Part shown: piece after piece, positions 31,709-41,271 of the stretch
How positions within the stretch are numbered: position 1 is the first letter of the stretch
Layout of the letters: every line of letters starts with the position of its first letter
Assembly (NCBI RefSeq): GCF_000214355.1
Contig: NC_015577.1
Coordinates: 434,001-498,000 of the forward strand
DNA: 64,000 bases
Source of the DNA: Leadbettera azotonutricia ZAS-9
GTDB taxonomy: Bacteria; Spirochaetota; Spirochaetia; Treponematales; Breznakiellaceae
Direction of reading: 5' to 3'
Made by a program: the position numbers and the translations under genes
Notes under the pieces: model-generated
The model's database searches: none
The model's input: only the letters and a program-made list of their open reading frames with translations
Told to the model about the DNA's origin: nothing

Positions 31709-32233
31709 ATGAAACGAATTTGTTTATGCGTAATTTTGGTCGCTGCTACGGCAGGGCTGGTTTTTGCCCAGGGAGAAAATCGCCGGGAGTCTAAAGCCGC
31801 TCCGGTGAAAATTACCATCAGCGGGGCTTTGGGGGTTGCCAACGGGTCTATTGCCTTAAAGAGCGGGAATGACACCTACTATGTCATGGGGCTTGATCGT
31901 TTTGTGGGTTTTATCGATGGGCTTAAGGAGGGCGCCCAGGTCAGCCTTGAAGGGTATGCTTTTGCGATTCCCCAGAACAACGAAGGGAAAGTTTTTAGGG
32001 TTACAAAATTAACCCTGAACGGAAAGGACTATGATCTGGATTCCGGGAAACGCCTCGCCGGACACCCCAAGGGCTTTGCCGGAGGCCCCGGAGCTTTTTG
32101 GGGGCCGGGGAATTTCTATCCCCATCAGGGCTGGGCCCCCGGACCGGGAAATGCACCTGGGCAAAAACATGACAACAGGCAAAGGCCGCAAGGGAATAAA
32201 TTCGACAACCGCAGGCCCGGCGGCCGGAGGTAA
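31709..32233 (+). CDS. Exported small protein, paralogue of 3776-4171
   Basis: 174 residues. Signal peptide ending VFAQ near residue 21; then the domain shared with the 3776 protein (GSIALKSGNDTYYVMGLDRF, VGFIDGLKEGAQVSLEGYAF, VTKLTLNGKDYD); then a Gly/Pro/Asn-rich tail of about 55 residues absent from the other copy. GAAGGG lies before the ATG. Function unknown. One copy is in the core and one in the island, so the island copy may derive from a duplication or a related donor. Confidence 0.75.
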   Translation: MKRICLCVILVAATAGLVFAQGENRRESKAAPVKITISGALGVANGSIALKSGNDTYYVMGLDRFVGFIDGLKEGAQVSLEGYAFAIPQNNEGKVFRVTKLTLNGKDYDLDSGKRLAGHPKGFAGGPGAFWGPGNFYPHQGWAPGPGNAPGQKHDNRQRPQGNKFDNRRPGGRR

Positions 32234-32237
32234 AGCG

Positions 32238-32972
32238 TCACGCTGGAATCAGGACGAGGGTCCAGGGTTTGCCCCCCGGCCTGAAGGTTCCCTTGAGGGC
32301 GCCTTCGGGGGAGACAGAGAGTTTTGTCTCCATCCCGTCCTTGTGAATAATGCTGCATTTGTCCAGCCTTTGGACAAGAAAACGGAAGAAGCCGGCTGCG
32401 CTTCCTGCGGGGAAGGGGCCGGCTTCCAAATATCCATACAGTGTTTTAAGCTCCTTCAGGATTTCTGTTTCTGCAAAGAGGGGAAGCATTTCGAGGCTTG
32501 TTTCAAGGGTCCGCATGACTGCAAGGATGACGGGGTTTGCTTTATTAAGCGTAAAGGTTTTATCATTCGCAGCATAACATTTAATTATCATTTGTTTCGC
32601 AGTTTTTCTGTCAATTTTAAAGTTCTTTGCAAAGAAATCATCATCATAATCCTCTGGTGCTTCTGAATAAAAGAGGAAATCTTCTTCATCGATCTTTTGG
32701 TATTTTAAGAAATCAGTCTGGGAAAAAACAAAGTCGTCGAAAGACCCTGCCTTTGCCCTGGTGAAATCAAGGCGGCCCAGATCCCCCTGGATTCTGCAAA
32801 GCCTGGTATAGCGGCGTTCAAGGCGCTGTTTTATGAGGCCGTTGGCCGGGTTTCCTGTCCACACCGGCAGGGATGCCAATTCCCGCAGGAGGGGAATGGC
32901 AAGGCTGGGGTCATCGGGAAGGTTCTCAAGGATCATAAGGCTGGGGTCATTGCCCGCTTTACGGTTTTCCAT
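32238..32972 (-). CDS. Hypothetical protein, 244 residues
   Basis: No family recognised. The first 60 residues are Leu/Pro-rich; the middle has an acidic, Phe/Asp-rich stretch (EEDFLFYSEAPEDYDDDFF); the end has two helices and a small beta part. No signal peptide or membrane segment, so it is cytoplasmic. It faces away from the oxidoreductase gene, and its stop is four bases from that of the exported protein gene. Confidence 0.6.
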   Translation of the reverse strand: MENRKAGNDPSLMILENLPDDPSLAIPLLRELASLPVWTGNPANGLIKQRLERRYTRLCRIQGDLGRLDFTRAKAGSFDDFVFSQTDFLKYQKIDEEDFLFYSEAPEDYDDDFFAKNFKIDRKTAKQMIIKCYAANDKTFTLNKANPVILAVMRTLETSLEMLPLFAETEILKELKTLYGYLEAGPFPAGSAAGFFRFLVQRLDKCSIIHKDGMETKLSVSPEGALKGTFRPGGKPWTLVLIPA

Positions 32973-33018
32973 AAAAGTGGTTACATTAAACTACAAATTT
33001 ATTATTAAGGGTAGGCGT

Positions 33019-34107
33019 ATGAGCAAGAAATTAAGGTATGGTATTATCGGCTGCGGCGGGATTGCCAATGGCAAGCACCTTCCGGCTCTGAAGAAAGTTC
33101 CTGATGTGGAAATAGTCGCCTTCTGCGATATTATTCCCGCCAGGGCGGAAAAGGCGAACAAGGAATATTCCGGGGGCAAGGGAAAGGTTTTTGAGAATTA
33201 CAAGGATCTCCTCAAGGAAGACCTGGATGCGGTCTTTGTCCTGACTCCCAACAATTCCCACAGCGAGATTTCTGTGGCAGCTCTCAATTCGGGCAAAAAC
33301 GTCATGTGCGAAAAGCCCATGGCAAAGAACTACAAGGAAGCCCAGGCCATGATCGCTGCCAGGGATGCAAGCAAGAAGCTTCTCACCATAGGCTACCAGA
33401 GCCGCTACAGGCCCGACAGCCTCTATCTCAAGGAAGAAGTTGACTCGGGCGCCCTTGGGGAAATCTACTTTGCCAAGGCCACTGCCATTAGGCGGCGGGC
33501 TGTCCCTACCTGGGGTGTGTTCCTGGACGAAGAAAAACAGGGCGGCGGCCCCCTCATCGACATCGGCACCCATGCTTTGGACCTTACCCTCTTCATGATG
33601 AACAACTATGAGCCTGCCTATGCGGTGGGAACGGTCTATCACAAACTGAACAAGGACAAGAGGGCCGGCAACGCCTGGGGCGATTGGGACCCCAAAAAAT
33701 TCACTGTGGAAGATTCGGCTTTTGGCTTCGTGGTTATGAAGAACGGCGCCACCATCATACTCCAGTCCAGCTGGGCCCTTAACATCTCCACGGATGTGCG
33801 GGAAGCGGTAACTACCCTCTGTGGTACCAAGGCCGGTGCCGACATGGCGGCCGACGGTACTCTGACCATCAACGGCGTCAAAAACGGCCGCCAGTACGTC
33901 CAGACCCCGAACCTTGGCGTTGGCGGCGTGGCGTTCTATGATGGCGCTGCATCCAAGCCCGAAGACGCCGAGGCCCTAACCTTCGCCAACGCCATCAGGG
34001 GCAAGGGAAAGCTCTACGTCCTCCCCGAGCAGGCTGCTGTAGTAACCAGGATTCTCGAAGGCATTTACATTTCCGCCAAGAGCGGCAAGGCGCACTACTT
34101 CGACTAG
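33019..34107 (+). CDS. Gfo/Idh/MocA-family oxidoreductase
   Basis: 362 residues from ATG 33019, chosen for the AAGGG before it; the longer frame upstream runs over the divergent gene. IIGCGGIANGKHLPAL binds NAD(P), TPNNSHSEI and CEKPMAKN carry the conserved Lys, and GGGPLIDIGTHALDL holds the His/Asp of the active site. It oxidises a sugar or inositol-type hydroxyl. The substrate cannot be told. It overlaps the convergent methyltransferase gene by four bases. Confidence 0.9.
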   Translation: MSKKLRYGIIGCGGIANGKHLPALKKVPDVEIVAFCDIIPARAEKANKEYSGGKGKVFENYKDLLKEDLDAVFVLTPNNSHSEISVAALNSGKNVMCEKPMAKNYKEAQAMIAARDASKKLLTIGYQSRYRPDSLYLKEEVDSGALGEIYFAKATAIRRRAVPTWGVFLDEEKQGGGPLIDIGTHALDLTLFMMNNYEPAYAVGTVYHKLNKDKRAGNAWGDWDPKKFTVEDSAFGFVVMKNGATIILQSSWALNISTDVREAVTTLCGTKAGADMAADGTLTINGVKNGRQYVQTPNLGVGGVAFYDGAASKPEDAEALTFANAIRGKGKLYVLPEQAAVVTRILEGIYISAKSGKAHYFD

Positions 34108-34889
34108 AGTTCGAAGATTTCCTGCAGAAACAGCGTGGCTGCCTGGGCTACGTTGAGGCTTTCCATGATGCCTGTGCCGGGTATGCGTACCAGGCAGGAG
34201 CAGGCGTCTTTTACGTCCTTGGGGAGGCCGGTTTCCTCGTTACCCAGGACTATGGCTATACCCGGGCGGGTTTTTCCCGCACCGGGCAGCTTTGCTGACA
34301 ATTCCTTGATTATGTTTGGAAGGTCCCTGATGCGCTGGCGGGCGCGGCCTTCTGTTCCAATGGTGATGATTTTTTGGGATGCTTCTTTGATGAAGGCGGC
34401 GGTGTTCCGCACAGAGCGGACAGCAACATGCTCCATGCCGCCTTCGGCTATGCGGTAGGCGCTGGTCGAAAGCCGGGCTTCGCTGTCCCCTTCGGAGATC
34501 ACGATATAGGGAGCGTCGAAGAAAGCGGCTGAACGGGCTATAGCGCCAAGGTTGTGATCGTTCCCTACCGAATGGAGTATGAGGCCGGTTTTCCCTTTGT
34601 CCGCCCAGGCGTCGAGATCTTCACGGCCCAGGGGCGCAGTTTCCGGGGCCGCGATCATGGCAACTACCCCCTGGTGGTGGCTCGATTTGCTGATCTTCTC
34701 AAGTTCTTCATCTTCGCAGATTTTATAGGGCCTTTTGCGCTCGGCAAGGCCCTTGCAGACTTTTGCAAAGGATTTTAGCCGGTCTTCCCGCAGGAAGAGA
34801 CGGTTGATAGCCTCGGGGTGGTATTCCCCGACAGCGGCAACGGCGTTGCAGCCGCAGACTGCAAGTTCATCGGTCAGTTTGTTCAGCAT
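34104..34889 (-). CDS. TrmH/SpoU-family RNA 2'-O-methyltransferase
   Basis: 261 residues. N-terminal substrate-binding part, then a SPOUT knot with HSVGNDHNLGAIARSAAFF, IVLGNEETGLP and the final VRIPGTGIMESLNVAQAATL, the three family motifs. Target RNA unknown. Starts about 45 bases from the divergent AlaX gene. Confidence 0.9.
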   Translation of the reverse strand: MLNKLTDELAVCGCNAVAAVGEYHPEAINRLFLREDRLKSFAKVCKGLAERKRPYKICEDEELEKISKSSHHQGVVAMIAAPETAPLGREDLDAWADKGKTGLILHSVGNDHNLGAIARSAAFFDAPYIVISEGDSEARLSTSAYRIAEGGMEHVAVRSVRNTAAFIKEASQKIITIGTEGRARQRIRDLPNIIKELSAKLPGAGKTRPGIAIVLGNEETGLPKDVKDACSCLVRIPGTGIMESLNVAQAATLFLQEIFEL

Positions 34890-34933
34890 GCCTGAGTATA
34901 GCCTAGAGGGCAGGGATGTGGTAATACTGTCCT

Positions 34934-36145
34934 ATGCCTACAGAAAAGCTCTATTACGATTTTTGCTCCGGCGATATTTTTAATGCCCGCATCCTCGAGC
35001 TTCGCCCCCTGGGGGATAAGGCCGCGATCATTTTGGACAAGACCATCTTCTACCCCGAAGGCGGAGGCCAGGGCGGCGACAGGGGGACTATCAACGGCAT
35101 CCCCCTTTTGGATGTGCAGGAAAAAAACAGGGAGATACTCCATCTTGTTTCAAGCACATCCGGCCTTGTGCTTGGAGAGGTGGCCCTGCAGCTGGATGCG
35201 AAGAGGCGCAGGGATCTGACAGTAAGCCACAGCGCCCAGCATCTCCTTTCGGGGACTATTCTGCGGCTTACCGGAAAGCACACGGTCTCCATGCATTTAG
35301 GGGATGAAGTCTGCACCATTGATGTGGACGCTCAGGAATTGACTGAAGACGCCCTCCTGGCAGTAGAGGAAGCAGTTGCTGATGCAATCGAAGAAAATCA
35401 TCCTCTTGCTATTCACCTCTGCCCGCCTGAGAAAGTCGAAAGCTTCCCCCTGCGCAAAGTACCGCCCCAGGGCGAGGAAGTAATCAGGGTGGTGGAGATC
35501 GAAGGCTGCGATTTTTCGCCCTGCTGCGGGACCCATATCAAGTCAACAGGGGAAATCGGCATGCTCAGGATATTGGGCGCCGAAAAGCACAAGGGCATGA
35601 CCAGGCTGATGTTTATTGCAGGAAGGCGCTGCCTCGCCGACAGCCGTTCTTTGCGGAAGAACGGGGATATCATTTCCCGGCTATTAAAAGTCCCGGTGGC
35701 GGAAATCGGCAGAGGGGTACTGGATTATATGGACAAGGCTGCTGCCATCGAAAAGCGGCTCAAGGTGATGGAAGAAGATGCCGCCAGGGTTAAAGCAGAG
35801 GCTCTGGTAAAAAAGGCCAGTCAGCCGGCGGCAGGCACTGATAGTACGGGCGCCGCAAGAAATGCTTCTGCCATTTTTGAAGCATACACTGATTCGGATA
35901 TTGACGAGATCCTCCGCATAGGCAGAATGGCGCAAAAACTCACCGACAAGATTCTCGTGCTTGTTTCCGAAAGGGATCTCAAGTTCTGTTGTCTCTGCGG
36001 GGCCAAAGGCGTTGATGTGCGGCCCCTTGTCAAGGATGCCTTTGAAAGGGCCGACGGAAAGGGCGGGGGAGGCCCTTCATTTTTTCAGGGGAGCTTTGCT
36101 TCTCCGGAAGCCCTGGCCGAGTTTATGAAGGCGGTTAGAGTCTGA
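34934..36145 (+). CDS. Alanyl-tRNA editing protein, AlaX type with DHHA1 domain
   Basis: 403 residues. Second half of an AlaRS-like editing domain: TIFYPEGGGQGGDRG, His99 and His103 in HSAQHLLSG, Cys197 and His201 in CCGTH, which hold zinc. After a coiled coil (about 265-300) comes a DHHA1 domain ending GGGGPSFFQGSF. It removes wrongly loaded Ser or Gly from tRNA-Ala. A TAATAC hexamer seven bases before the ATG hints at a leaderless mRNA but no -35 is seen. Confidence 0.88.
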   Translation: MPTEKLYYDFCSGDIFNARILELRPLGDKAAIILDKTIFYPEGGGQGGDRGTINGIPLLDVQEKNREILHLVSSTSGLVLGEVALQLDAKRRRDLTVSHSAQHLLSGTILRLTGKHTVSMHLGDEVCTIDVDAQELTEDALLAVEEAVADAIEENHPLAIHLCPPEKVESFPLRKVPPQGEEVIRVVEIEGCDFSPCCGTHIKSTGEIGMLRILGAEKHKGMTRLMFIAGRRCLADSRSLRKNGDIISRLLKVPVAEIGRGVLDYMDKAAAIEKRLKVMEEDAARVKAEALVKKASQPAAGTDSTGAARNASAIFEAYTDSDIDEILRIGRMAQKLTDKILVLVSERDLKFCCLCGAKGVDVRPLVKDAFERADGKGGGGPSFFQGSFASPEALAEFMKAVRV

Positions 36146-36181
36146 TATTCACCCCAACGCCGCCTCAATTCGCTAAAGTCA

Positions 36182-36847
36182 TTATTGTTCCCATGCCATG
36201 GTTTCAAGCACTGCCGAAGTGCAATTGTCAGAATGTATGGACACCAATAATAGCGGAGCGTAAGTTATAATCGGCGGCGGAACCAGGAACATCCACACTT
36301 GATGGTACCATGCTAAATTCCTGGCACTGGCAGGTCCAAAGAATGTGTAGCCTTTATCCAGCCTGGCCAAAATATTCTGTGTCGTCTGTACTGTGTTCAG
36401 GGTCGTCTCTCCGTGTTTTCCTTTGTATTCCTCTACTTCCCAGGGATTATCGGAAGATATAAATAAACCATAAGATTCCGTGTCAGTTTCCGCGTCCAGC
36501 ATCCAGCAGCCATCCAGTTCCGACCCTTTCGGTGTTGCTGTAAAAACAAGGGTGTGCTCCATGCTATCGTTTTTAAAAAAGACATAAAAACTGTGCACCA
36601 TAAAAAGATTTTTTTTGGTATTAGCAGAAAAAGCCCTTCTTTCAAATGCTTTGACTTCATAACCTTTCGGATTCGCCAAAATGCCTTGCAAATATTCCTG
36701 AACCCGGACAGGGTTGGATGGATCCCCCCGTAAAAGGTCTTCAGGTTTTGTGTTAAGGTCTTTGTTGGCTTGAATTGAAGCGCATCCGGGGAATAATAAC
36801 GAAAACGCTATTATCAAAACAAAAGAACTATTTTTTGCTGATTTCAT
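36182..36847 (-). CDS. Putative lipoprotein
   Basis: 221 residues. Signal peptide with lipobox LFPGC (Cys22). The mature part is a mixed alpha/beta domain; no family recognised. It follows the Mla operon in the same direction, 18 bases after the MCE gene, so it may be the lipoprotein partner (MlaA/MlaB-like in role, not in sequence) of that transporter. Confidence 0.65.
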   Translation of the reverse strand: MKSAKNSSFVLIIAFSLLFPGCASIQANKDLNTKPEDLLRGDPSNPVRVQEYLQGILANPKGYEVKAFERRAFSANTKKNLFMVHSFYVFFKNDSMEHTLVFTATPKGSELDGCWMLDAETDTESYGLFISSDNPWEVEEYKGKHGETTLNTVQTTQNILARLDKGYTFFGPASARNLAWYHQVWMFLVPPPIITYAPLLLVSIHSDNCTSAVLETMAWEQ

Positions 36848-36865
36848 TTAATTGACCTGGGCATC

Positions 36866-38326
36866 CTAATTATTCAGTACCGGCACCAGTCCGACTAAGC
36901 CTTTCACTTCCCGGTCGGCAAAGCGGAGGCCGCCGCCGAGGAAGAAGTCGCGGTTTTTGCTCAGGGCGTCGTTGATGCCCCCCCGGAAGTAGATCCAGTT
37001 CCAGGGTTTATTTGAATCGGGATCGAAGAATGGGTAGATGGTGAGTGTCCCTCTGAGGTTCGGCATCTCGCCGGTCCTGAAGTTGAAGGCTTCGCCCGAT
37101 ATGCTTGCCCAGCTCAGGGGTTGTATGTCCAGGCCAATGCCGGCGCTGTTTTCGAGGAGGCCGCCCCTCAGGGTAAGGAAGCCGAAACGGCGGGCAAGCT
37201 CCGCGTCAATGTTGAAGGAGTAGCGGGTTTCGGTGGTGTCTTCGTAAGTGACTGCGCCCGAACTGTCGGTGGTCTGTTTTACGGTGCGGCTTGCGACACC
37301 GTCGGGGGCCGAAGAAACCCCTATCCTGTACCAGCGATCATTGGAACGCGGATCGAGCCTGATGGATGCTGCAGCCCTTACCTGCTCGGACAGGAAGTCA
37401 TAGCGGGCATTGGTATCCACCTGTATGCCGAGGCCGGTAGCCTTGCTCACAATTTCCCCCGCGTCAGTGACAACACCGTCAATGTTTTTGGCCAGGTGAT
37501 TGACACTGTCCAGGGCGTCTTTTAGTTTTACTGCGGCCTCTTCGGTTGTTTGCGCTGTCCTGAGCAGGCTCAAATAGAGTTCACCGTCATAGAGGGCCTG
37601 GCCGACATTCCCTCTGCCCGCGCGTATGTCTTCGGTTATAGCCCTGAGATTGGCAATCAATTCGTGCATATCTGTGACTGAAGCGCCTATATCTGTTTCG
37701 CCGTTCCTGAGGAGCCCTTCGGTCCTTTCGGTTATCAATGCTGTGGATGTCAGAATGCGGGAAATATTGTCCAGCTGGGCATCGGTGCTGGCATCGATTT
37801 TTTGTGCTATGGAATTGAAAGTCTGAAGGGATACCGCCAAAAGAGCCAGCTGGTTTTTTTGGAATTCCTCGAGGAGGCCTGTAATCTGCCCACCCATCTC
37901 CTGGACTGTCCCCATAATGGCGCTCATGTCGCCTGAGCCGCTCCTGTCGGTGTTGATAAAGCCTCCAGGCGCCAGAAGGGGAGTCAATTCGGTGCCGGGA
38001 TCAAGGGCAAGCACCGAAGTACCCAGGATGGAGGAAGATTTTCGGCTGAGCATGGCATCCTGGTGGAGTTCAACATTCCTGAGCAGCCCCAATTTAAGGC
38101 GGGCTTCAGTTCCGTTAAGCTCTATCTGCTGCACTTTTCCTACCACTACACCGGCGAGGTAGATTTTGGATCTGGTGGAAAGGCCTGTGGCATCCTGCAG
38201 CACTACTTCGTAGCTTGTAGTGTTCATCTGATTGATGCCGTCGGCGGACAGCACGATATAAACCGTTCCGGCGCCTCCGAGAACAATGAAGAACAACGCA
38301 ATTTTTACATAACGTGAAATATTCAT
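36866..38326 (-). CDS. MCE/MlaD-family lipid-binding protein
   Basis: 486 residues. One N-terminal membrane helix (6-27), the MCE domain (about 35-115: YEVVLQDATGLSTRSKIYLA, GVVVGKVQQIEL), a long helical region (150-300) that in such proteins forms a tunnel or needle, and a C-terminal part of about 180 residues with alternating strands like an outer-membrane barrel. It carries lipid between membranes. The operon order is permease, ATPase, MCE. The barrel-like end suggests it spans to the outer membrane alone. Confidence 0.85.
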   Translation of the reverse strand: MNISRYVKIALFFIVLGGAGTVYIVLSADGINQMNTTSYEVVLQDATGLSTRSKIYLAGVVVGKVQQIELNGTEARLKLGLLRNVELHQDAMLSRKSSSILGTSVLALDPGTELTPLLAPGGFINTDRSGSGDMSAIMGTVQEMGGQITGLLEEFQKNQLALLAVSLQTFNSIAQKIDASTDAQLDNISRILTSTALITERTEGLLRNGETDIGASVTDMHELIANLRAITEDIRAGRGNVGQALYDGELYLSLLRTAQTTEEAAVKLKDALDSVNHLAKNIDGVVTDAGEIVSKATGLGIQVDTNARYDFLSEQVRAAASIRLDPRSNDRWYRIGVSSAPDGVASRTVKQTTDSSGAVTYEDTTETRYSFNIDAELARRFGFLTLRGGLLENSAGIGLDIQPLSWASISGEAFNFRTGEMPNLRGTLTIYPFFDPDSNKPWNWIYFRGGINDALSKNRDFFLGGGLRFADREVKGLVGLVPVLNN

Positions 38327-39075
38327 GCTTTGAACTCGCTGAACGATATGCGGATAAAGTCCTTGACCATTTGGTGATCTGACTTCGCTATTTCTCCGGG
38401 GCTGCCTTCTGCCGCGATATAGCCCTGATCCAGAAAATAGATTTTTTCTGCAATCCTGAATGCGGCGGGTATATCGTGGGTAATCATCACACAGGTAATT
38501 TGCAGCTCCTTGTTAACCCGTACCACCAGGTTATTTATGGTTTCCGAGAGTACAGGATCGAGGCCCGTTGTGGGCTCGTCAAAAAAAAGCACTTCCGGCT
38601 TCATGATGAGCGCCCTTGCCACGCCGACCCGCTTCCTCATCCCCCCGGATAATTCATCCGGCCTTTTAGACTCTATACCGGGCAGCTCTATCCATTCAAG
38701 GAGCGTGCTCACCCTGTTTTTTATTTCGGTTTTGCTGTGTATCCTCAGCGCTTCTTTCAGGGGGAAAGCGAGGTTTTCTTCCACAGTCATGGAATCGAAG
38801 AGGGCAGCGTTCTGGAAGGAATAGCCAAAGGATTTTCTTAAGGGGATAAGATCGCCCTTTCGCAATGCCGAAAGTTCGGTATCCTTGAACCAAACTTTGC
38901 CTGAATCGGGCCGCAGCATCCCCATGATGGTTTTAAAGAGGACGCTCTTGCCGGTGCCGCTCTGGCCTATGACAGCGCAGATGGATTTTTCTTCTATGCT
39001 CAGGCTGATATCCTTCAGCACATGGTTTGAGTCAAACGACTTGCGTAAATGCTCTGTGCGGATGATGCTATTCAT
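38323..39075 (-). CDS. ABC transporter ATPase, MlaF type
   Basis: 250 residues from ATG 39075; GQSGTGKS Walker A, LSGGMRKRVGVARAL signature and VLFFDEPTTGLDP Walker B. It overlaps the permease gene and the MCE gene by four bases each, so the three are made together. Confidence 0.93.
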   Translation of the reverse strand: MNSIIRTEHLRKSFDSNHVLKDISLSIEEKSICAVIGQSGTGKSVLFKTIMGMLRPDSGKVWFKDTELSALRKGDLIPLRKSFGYSFQNAALFDSMTVEENLAFPLKEALRIHSKTEIKNRVSTLLEWIELPGIESKRPDELSGGMRKRVGVARALIMKPEVLFFDEPTTGLDPVLSETINNLVVRVNKELQITCVMITHDIPAAFRIAEKIYFLDQGYIAAEGSPGEIAKSDHQMVKDFIRISFSEFKA

Positions 39076-39839
39076 GCGTAGATCCATCCCATCATGATAG
39101 TGTCCAGAAGATAATCGGCCACCAATATGGCGACCGATGAAATCACCACCGCCTTGGTGGCGCTGTCGCCCACGCCCTTTGCGCCCTGGATGGTCCTGAG
39201 CCCGTTGAAACAGCAGATGGTCGCCACCATGATCCCCATAACCGCCGATTTAATAAGGCCGCAGAAAACATCCCTGGGGCTTAAGAAATCGAGAAGGTAA
39301 TCGGTATAACCTGCGGAGTCCACATTATAGAGATATATTGAAATCGTAAATGCCCCCAATGATCCTATCACATTGGAAAGCAGGGTGAGTACCGGATAAA
39401 TCACTATGGAAGCCACTACCTTGGGCAGCACCAGGTAATGCACCGGTGAAACGGACATGGACTCGAGGGCATCGATCTGCTCAGTTACTTTCATGGTTCC
39501 CAATTCTGCAGCCATGGCTGAACCATTCTTGGCAATGAGCATGAGGGTTGTGATCACCGGGGAAAGCTCCCGCGCCAGGGCAATTGCAACCGCGGCTCCG
39601 ACGCCGATTTCGGCATGAAAGTCCGCAAGTATGGAAACCATCTGAAGGGCAAAGATCATGCCCATGGCCGCCCCTGAAAGGAGGATGATTGGGGCCGAGT
39701 TGACCCCCAAATGTTCAATTTCGTTGATATAGAGGGCAATATGGAAAGGGCGTTTAAAAAAGCCGCCGAACACCTCTCCGACAAAAGCAAAATAGCGGCC
39801 CAGGATTTCCAACTTTTTTATAATATTCCTGAACATGCT
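39072..39839 (-). CDS. ABC transporter permease, MlaE type
   Basis: 255 residues from ATG 39839 (MFRNIIKKLE). Five to six helices with GAAMGMIFALQ, SPVITTLMLIAKNGSAMAAE, LGTMKVTEQIDALESM and VLPKVVAS, the MlaE landmarks. First gene of the operon. Confidence 0.92.
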   Translation of the reverse strand, partial: SMFRNIIKKLEILGRYFAFVGEVFGGFFKRPFHIALYINEIEHLGVNSAPIILLSGAAMGMIFALQMVSILADFHAEIGVGAAVAIALARELSPVITTLMLIAKNGSAMAAELGTMKVTEQIDALESMSVSPVHYLVLPKVVASIVIYPVLTLLSNVIGSLGAFTISIYLYNVDSAGYTDYLLDFLSPRDVFCGLIKSAVMGIMVATICCFNGLRTIQGAKGVGDSATKAVVISSVAILVADYLLDTIMMGWIYA

Positions 39840-39888
39840 TCTATTGTAAACCCCTGTCTCTTTATCTGCTAGTGCTAAACCCAAAACC

Positions 39889-39918
39889 TTGACCTGTAAG
39901 CCGCGTTAGCCGTATCAT
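39889..39918 (+). promoter_or_regulatory. Leaderless promoter of GerMN gene
   Basis: TTGACC (39889-39894), 18 bases, TATCAT (39913-39918); the seventh base after the -10 is the A of the ATG at 39925. Confidence 0.6.
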
Positions 39919-39924
39919 GGTCAA

Positions 39925-40788
39925 ATGGCGCAGCGGAAAGGGCCTGACCCAAAATCCAAGACTCCACCTCCACGCAATGGCACTGCCCGCCGCATACCCT
40001 GGATATTTATTTTTTGGGCTGCCTTTCTTGTGGTGATCTTCAGCCTCTTCCTTTTAAACGGTGATAAGATACGCAAGACCCTGAAAGATACTCAATTTAT
40101 CGAAAGATTGCTCAGTAAGCCTGTGGCGGATACCAGCGTGCAGCCCCTTCTTCCCCTGCCTGGCGATGATTTCTCCGCAAAGACAGAAAACCCCCCAGCC
40201 GATACCGCCAAGCCCAACGGATCCGGGCAGCCTGTCTCTGACGAGCAGCCCAACCCTGCTGATCCGCCGCCGGCCGCCAAGCCTACAGAAAAACCGGCTG
40301 CCAAACCCGCAGGGACCGCTGCTCCCAAACCGGAGCCGGCCAAGCCCGCTGCGCAGCCCCGGACCAAAACGAGCGATCGTACCCTCTACTTTACCCAGAT
40401 TGATTCTGACGGCATCATACTCAGGGTTAAAACCATACGCAGTCTGGCTGTTTCTGATTCTCCCATGGTCGATGCCCTTAAGGCGCTCATCTCAGGGCCG
40501 GATGCCGAAGAAAAACGGCGGGACATGGTGTCCCTCATCCCCCAGGGCGTCAGAATACTGAACGCCACAGTCAGGGGCAATACAGCCTACATCAGTTTTA
40601 GCGAAGAGCTTCAGTACAATACCTACGGTGTTGAAGGCTATGCCGCCGCCCTTAAACAGCTTGTGTGGACAGTTACAGAGTTTCCCAATGTGCGGGATGT
40701 GCAGATCCTCATCGAAGGCCGGCGCATAGATTACCTTGGCGAAGGGATCTGGATAGGAAGCCCGGTGAGCAGGGAAATGCTTAATTAG
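39925..40788 (+). CDS. Membrane-anchored GerMN-domain protein
   Basis: 287 residues. A basic start, one membrane helix (24-44), a Pro/Ala/Lys-rich periplasmic linker (about 75-150) and a GerMN domain (about 155-275: TLYFTQIDSDGIILRVKTIR, GVRILNATVRGNTAYISFSE, LVWTVTEFPNVRDVQILIEG). GerMN domains bind in the cell wall of many bacteria, not only spore formers. The linker could span peptidoglycan. No ribosome site; leaderless promoter. Confidence 0.85.
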   Translation: MAQRKGPDPKSKTPPPRNGTARRIPWIFIFWAAFLVVIFSLFLLNGDKIRKTLKDTQFIERLLSKPVADTSVQPLLPLPGDDFSAKTENPPADTAKPNGSGQPVSDEQPNPADPPPAAKPTEKPAAKPAGTAAPKPEPAKPAAQPRTKTSDRTLYFTQIDSDGIILRVKTIRSLAVSDSPMVDALKALISGPDAEEKRRDMVSLIPQGVRILNATVRGNTAYISFSEELQYNTYGVEGYAAALKQLVWTVTEFPNVRDVQILIEGRRIDYLGEGIWIGSPVSREMLN

Positions 40789-40895
40789 GCGCTCCTTGCG
40801 CAGAGCGTGAGGCTGCACGGGGCGGGGTATTAAACCCCTCAGCACGAATAAATTATTTTACAATTTTACTTCTTTTTTTTACCGCTTTTTTGTTA

Positions 40896-41209
40896 TATTA
40901 TAGGCAAGCATTATGATATTAATTAATTTTTGGAAACGGGTGAAGGACCTGATAAAACAGAAAGGATTGACAGAGATTAAAGTCGCGCAAACCTGCGGAA
41001 TACCTGTAAGCACATTTACAGGCTGGATGTACAAGGGCTTTTATCCCAGTGTATATGACGGGTATAATATTGCTCGTGCTTTAGGGGTAAGCATTGAATA
41101 CCTGATGACAGGCAAAGAAAAACACGAGAAACCCGGAAACACAGAACTTGAAAACATCCGCCTGTTATTGCACAAGGTTGAAGACAGACTGGATAAAATG
41201 AAACTGTAA
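40896..41209 (+). CDS. XRE/CI-like repressor (coding 40913-41209)
   Basis: 98 residues from ATG 40913. Helix-turn-helix VAQTCGIPVSTFTGWMYKG, then ALGVSIEYLMTGKE, the usual motif after the domain, and a short coiled-coil tail. A TATTAT (40896-40901, included in the span) stands 11 bases before the ATG, so the leader is about five bases. The array of GATGAATTC repeats directly downstream (41272-41460) may be its target. Confidence 0.85.
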
Positions 41210-41231
41210 AAAATGAATTCGCCGGGTACAC

Positions 41232-41269
41232 TGGAACCTTCGCCCCATAGGGCTTGGTTGGGGGTTCCA
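41232..41269. repeat. Hairpin before repeat array
   Basis: TGGAACC and GGTTCCA pair, with a further G/C stem inside. No T run follows. Confidence 0.45.
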
Positions 41270-41271
41270 AT

